Assembly (NCBI GenBank): GCA_016213595.1
Contig: JACRAA010000290.1
Location: 1-6,001, forward strand
Length of the DNA stretch: 6,001 bases
Reading direction: 5' to 3'
Source of the DNA: Actinomycetota bacterium
GTDB taxonomy: Bacteria > Actinomycetota > Actinomycetes > Propionibacteriales > Propionibacteriaceae
The translations under genes were made by a program, and so were the position numbers. Below are positions 4,724 through 6,001 of the stretch, one piece after another (positions within the stretch are counted from its first letter, which is position 1; each line of letters opens with the position of its first letter). Under the pieces are notes generated by a model. It was not told the DNA's origin, searched no databases, and worked only from the letters and a program-made list of their open reading frames with translations.

Positions 4724-5473
4724 ATGGCATCGACCCAGGACCCCGCCGACCCGACGGCGGTCGCCACGGTCTCCCTCGGCGTCCTTGTCGCGGTCGGTCT
4801 CGCACGGACAGCGGCTCTCCTCGTGGGGAACGTGGTCTCCTGGGCCGGGTTCGCCCTGGCCGGAAGCCAGCGACCTCTCACCCTGGCGCTGACCGGAACG
4901 AAGGTCTGGATCGTCGTGGTCGACGTGCTGACGATCTACCTCCTCACGAGGCTGCTGGCCCGCGAGGGCAGGACCCTGGCACCGTTGCTCACACCACGCC
5001 CTGTCATGACCACGGTGCTCAGAGCCCTGGCCGGCGTGGTCGTCGTGTTCCTCGCGCTGCGCCTCGGCAGCTTCGCAGCCAACCTCCTCGTCTACTACGG
5101 CGCCCCGCCACGCTCCGACACGGTGATGCCGCCGGTGTGGCTGGGGGTCGTACGGCTCGTCGTCGTTCCCGTGACGATCGCCGTCGCGGAGGAGAGCCTC
5201 TACCGGGGCTACCTGCTGCCCAGTCTGCAGGTGCACCTCGGCCGTGTCGGCCCGGTCGTCGTCGCCGCACTCCTCGCCGCCGCGCAGAACCTCGCCTTCG
5301 GCATGGGTGACTGGGAGACGACCCTGGCAGGGTTCATCTCGTCGTTCATCGTCGGCCTCGCGCTCGGCGCGCTGTACCTGTGGTTCAAGCGGCTCGCGCC
5401 CCTCGTCCTGGTCCACTGGTTCTTCGAGGCCGTCACGGGGCTCGCGATCTTCCTGACGGCGCTCCATCACTGA
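4724..5473 (+). CDS. CPBP-family intramembrane protein with altered active-site motifs
   Basis: The 249-residue polytopic membrane protein has hydrophobic segments at about 16-46, 58-78, 96-124, 138-156, 174-193, 201-220 and 225-247. The CPBP (Abi/CaaX protease-like) signature is seen as AEESLYRGYLLPSL, with E156, E157 and R161 forming the EExxxR motif. The second motif, normally FxxxH, appears as AAAQNLAFG with N189 where histidine is expected. The third begins with H231 in VHWFFE and has E235 where Asn or Asp is usual. The family includes prenyl-protein-type proteases, bacteriocin immunity proteins and membrane scaffolds, and the lost histidine argues against taking protease activity for granted. 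The start is fixed by the -10 box 7 nt upstream. It occupies the place where a DAK-domain gene often lies before recG. The substrate is unknown. Confidence 0.85.
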   Translation: MASTQDPADPTAVATVSLGVLVAVGLARTAALLVGNVVSWAGFALAGSQRPLTLALTGTKVWIVVVDVLTIYLLTRLLAREGRTLAPLLTPRPVMTTVLRALAGVVVVFLALRLGSFAANLLVYYGAPPRSDTVMPPVWLGVVRLVVVPVTIAVAEESLYRGYLLPSLQVHLGRVGPVVVAALLAAAQNLAFGMGDWETTLAGFISSFIVGLALGALYLWFKRLAPLVLVHWFFEAVTGLAIFLTALHH

Positions 5474-5486
5474 CCCACGCTGCCGT

Positions 5487-5504
5487 CGCCCTCCGCTCCG
5501 GGCG
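5487..5504 (+). terminator. Weak hairpin after the CPBP gene
   Basis: CGCCC (5487-5491) pairs with GGGCG (5500-5504) over 5 bp around an 8-nt loop, 13 bp after the CPBP stop, and a pyrimidine-rich stretch follows. It is a possible terminator ahead of the recG promoter, but the stem is short. Confidence 0.3.
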
Positions 5505-5532
5505 GCTTCCCGTCCCTGTCAGCGATGGTCCC

Positions 5533-5538
5533 TAGGCT
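5533..5538 (+). promoter_or_regulatory. -10 box for a leaderless recG transcript
   Basis: TAGGCT is followed by 6 nt and the GTG at 5545. This is the same hexamer as before the GNAT gene and the same spacing as before rnj. The GGGG in the gap is too close to the start to be a good SD. No convincing -35 is seen. Confidence 0.55.
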
Positions 5539-5544
5539 GGGGCC

Positions 5545-6001
5545 GTGGCTGAGGTGTGGCAGACCCCCTTGTTCCGGGCTCTCGAGGAGCCCGTGACGCG
5601 GCTGGTGGGGGACAGGACCGGGAAGGCGTTCGAGGCGCTCGGCATCCGCACCGTCCACGACGTCCTCCGCCACCTGCCCCGCCACCTCATGAGCGGCACC
5701 GAGACCACCGACCTGTCCCAGCTCATGGCGGACTTCCGCCGAGGGGTGGTCGACGACTACGTGGCGGTGGTGGCACGCGTCGACTCGGTGCGGCAGAAGG
5801 GAGAGCCGCCGCGGCTGCGGCTCGAGGTCCGGCTCACGGACGGCACCGGCTACCTCGATGTCACGTTCTTCGGCAAGAAGCACGCCATCGACTACTGGCA
5901 GAAGCTGCTCAGCCGGCCCGGCCGGGGGATCTTCGCCGGCAAGCTGTCCTCGTTCCGGGACAGTCCGCAGCTGGCGCACCCCGCGTTCGTCATCGAGACG
6001 G
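5545..6001 (+). CDS. recG: ATP-dependent DNA helicase RecG, N-terminal part (cut by window edge)
   Basis: RecG remodels stalled replication forks and branch-migrates Holliday junctions. The frame is open from GTG at 5545 to the window end, giving 152 codons of a protein that usually has about 700 or more residues. The visible part shows LVGDRTGKAFEALGIRTVHDVLRHLPRHL (about 20-48, the helix-hairpin-helix-like lead of the wedge domain) and ETTDLSQL. The OB-fold strands follow: YVAVVARVDSVRQ, RLRLEVRLTDGTGYLDVTFFGKK and IFAGKLSSFRDSPQLAHPAF, which bind the junction. The Walker A and helicase motifs lie beyond the window. GTG at 5545 is chosen from the -10 box 6 nt upstream and because the protein begins the family pattern soon after. 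No truncation or frameshift is visible. Confidence 0.92.
   Translation, partial: MAEVWQTPLFRALEEPVTRLVGDRTGKAFEALGIRTVHDVLRHLPRHLMSGTETTDLSQLMADFRRGVVDDYVAVVARVDSVRQKGEPPRLRLEVRLTDGTGYLDVTFFGKKHAIDYWQKLLSRPGRGIFAGKLSSFRDSPQLAHPAFVIET

Noticed and set aside
4324..5310. A 328-codon plus-strand frame across the small ORF and the CPBP gene
   Set aside because: It overlaps the CPBP gene in another frame, is rich in Arg/Pro/Gly, and crosses an intergenic region. It is a high-G+C artefact.
4664..5470. A 268-codon minus-strand frame opposite the CPBP gene
   Set aside because: It has the charged, repetitive composition of an antisense shadow, whereas the plus frame has membrane segments and EExxxR.
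4336..5473. A toxin-antitoxin or defence module made of the small ORF and the CPBP gene
   Set aside because: The two genes are divergent with 187 bp between their start codons and have separate promoters. CPBP proteins are very common, and no toxin or nuclease domain is present.
1..6001. Mobile elements, attachment sites, CRISPR arrays, tRNA or rRNA genes
   Set aside because: No transposase or integrase frame, terminal inverted repeats, spaced palindromic repeats, or cloverleaf-forming segments were seen. Base composition is even throughout.

Overview
The window is ordinary chromosomal DNA from a high-G+C actinobacterium. The codons end almost always in G or C, and GTG and TTG starts are common. 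The DapB is of the short actinobacterial type, RNase J follows the mycobacterial pattern, and there is a DUF2993 lipoprotein-like protein and a zinc-type ribosomal protein L28. Micrococcales is a plausible order, but the sequence alone does not fix the genus. Every gene has the same base composition, and no mobile element, CRISPR array, tRNA or rRNA is visible.

Layout from left to right. The last ten codons of an unidentified plus-strand gene are followed by a strong hairpin and three tandem copies of a 16-bp unit in front of dapB (lysine and diaminopimelate synthesis). dapB is followed after 4 bp by a coupled DUF2993 (LmeA-like) membrane-anchored protein. A GNAT acetyltransferase lies on the minus strand, converging tail to tail with the DUF2993 gene and diverging head to head from rnj (RNase J). 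Next comes rpmB (L28) with its own promoter and terminator. A small minus-strand ORF of unknown function converges on rpmB and shares that terminator. A CPBP-family membrane protein and the first 152 codons of recG, cut by the window edge, complete the stretch.

How the genes relate. Most are independent housekeeping units: cell-wall precursor synthesis (dapB), cell-envelope lipid handling (DUF2993), mRNA decay and rRNA maturation (rnj), translation (rpmB) and replication-fork repair (recG). The clearest shared theme is regulatory. Four genes (GNAT, rnj, CPBP, recG) lack a usable Shine-Dalgarno sequence. Each instead has a TANNNT -10 box ending 6-7 nt before the start codon, which predicts leaderless mRNAs. 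dapB, DUF2993 and rpmB have normal ribosome-binding sites.

I found no convincing new biological system. The points worth a second look are the leaderless set, the tandem repeat in the dapB leader, the altered active-site motifs of the CPBP protein, the unidentified 66-residue protein beside rpmB, and gene order that departs from the usual actinobacterial dapB-thyX-dapA-rnj and rpmB-DAK-recG neighbourhoods.
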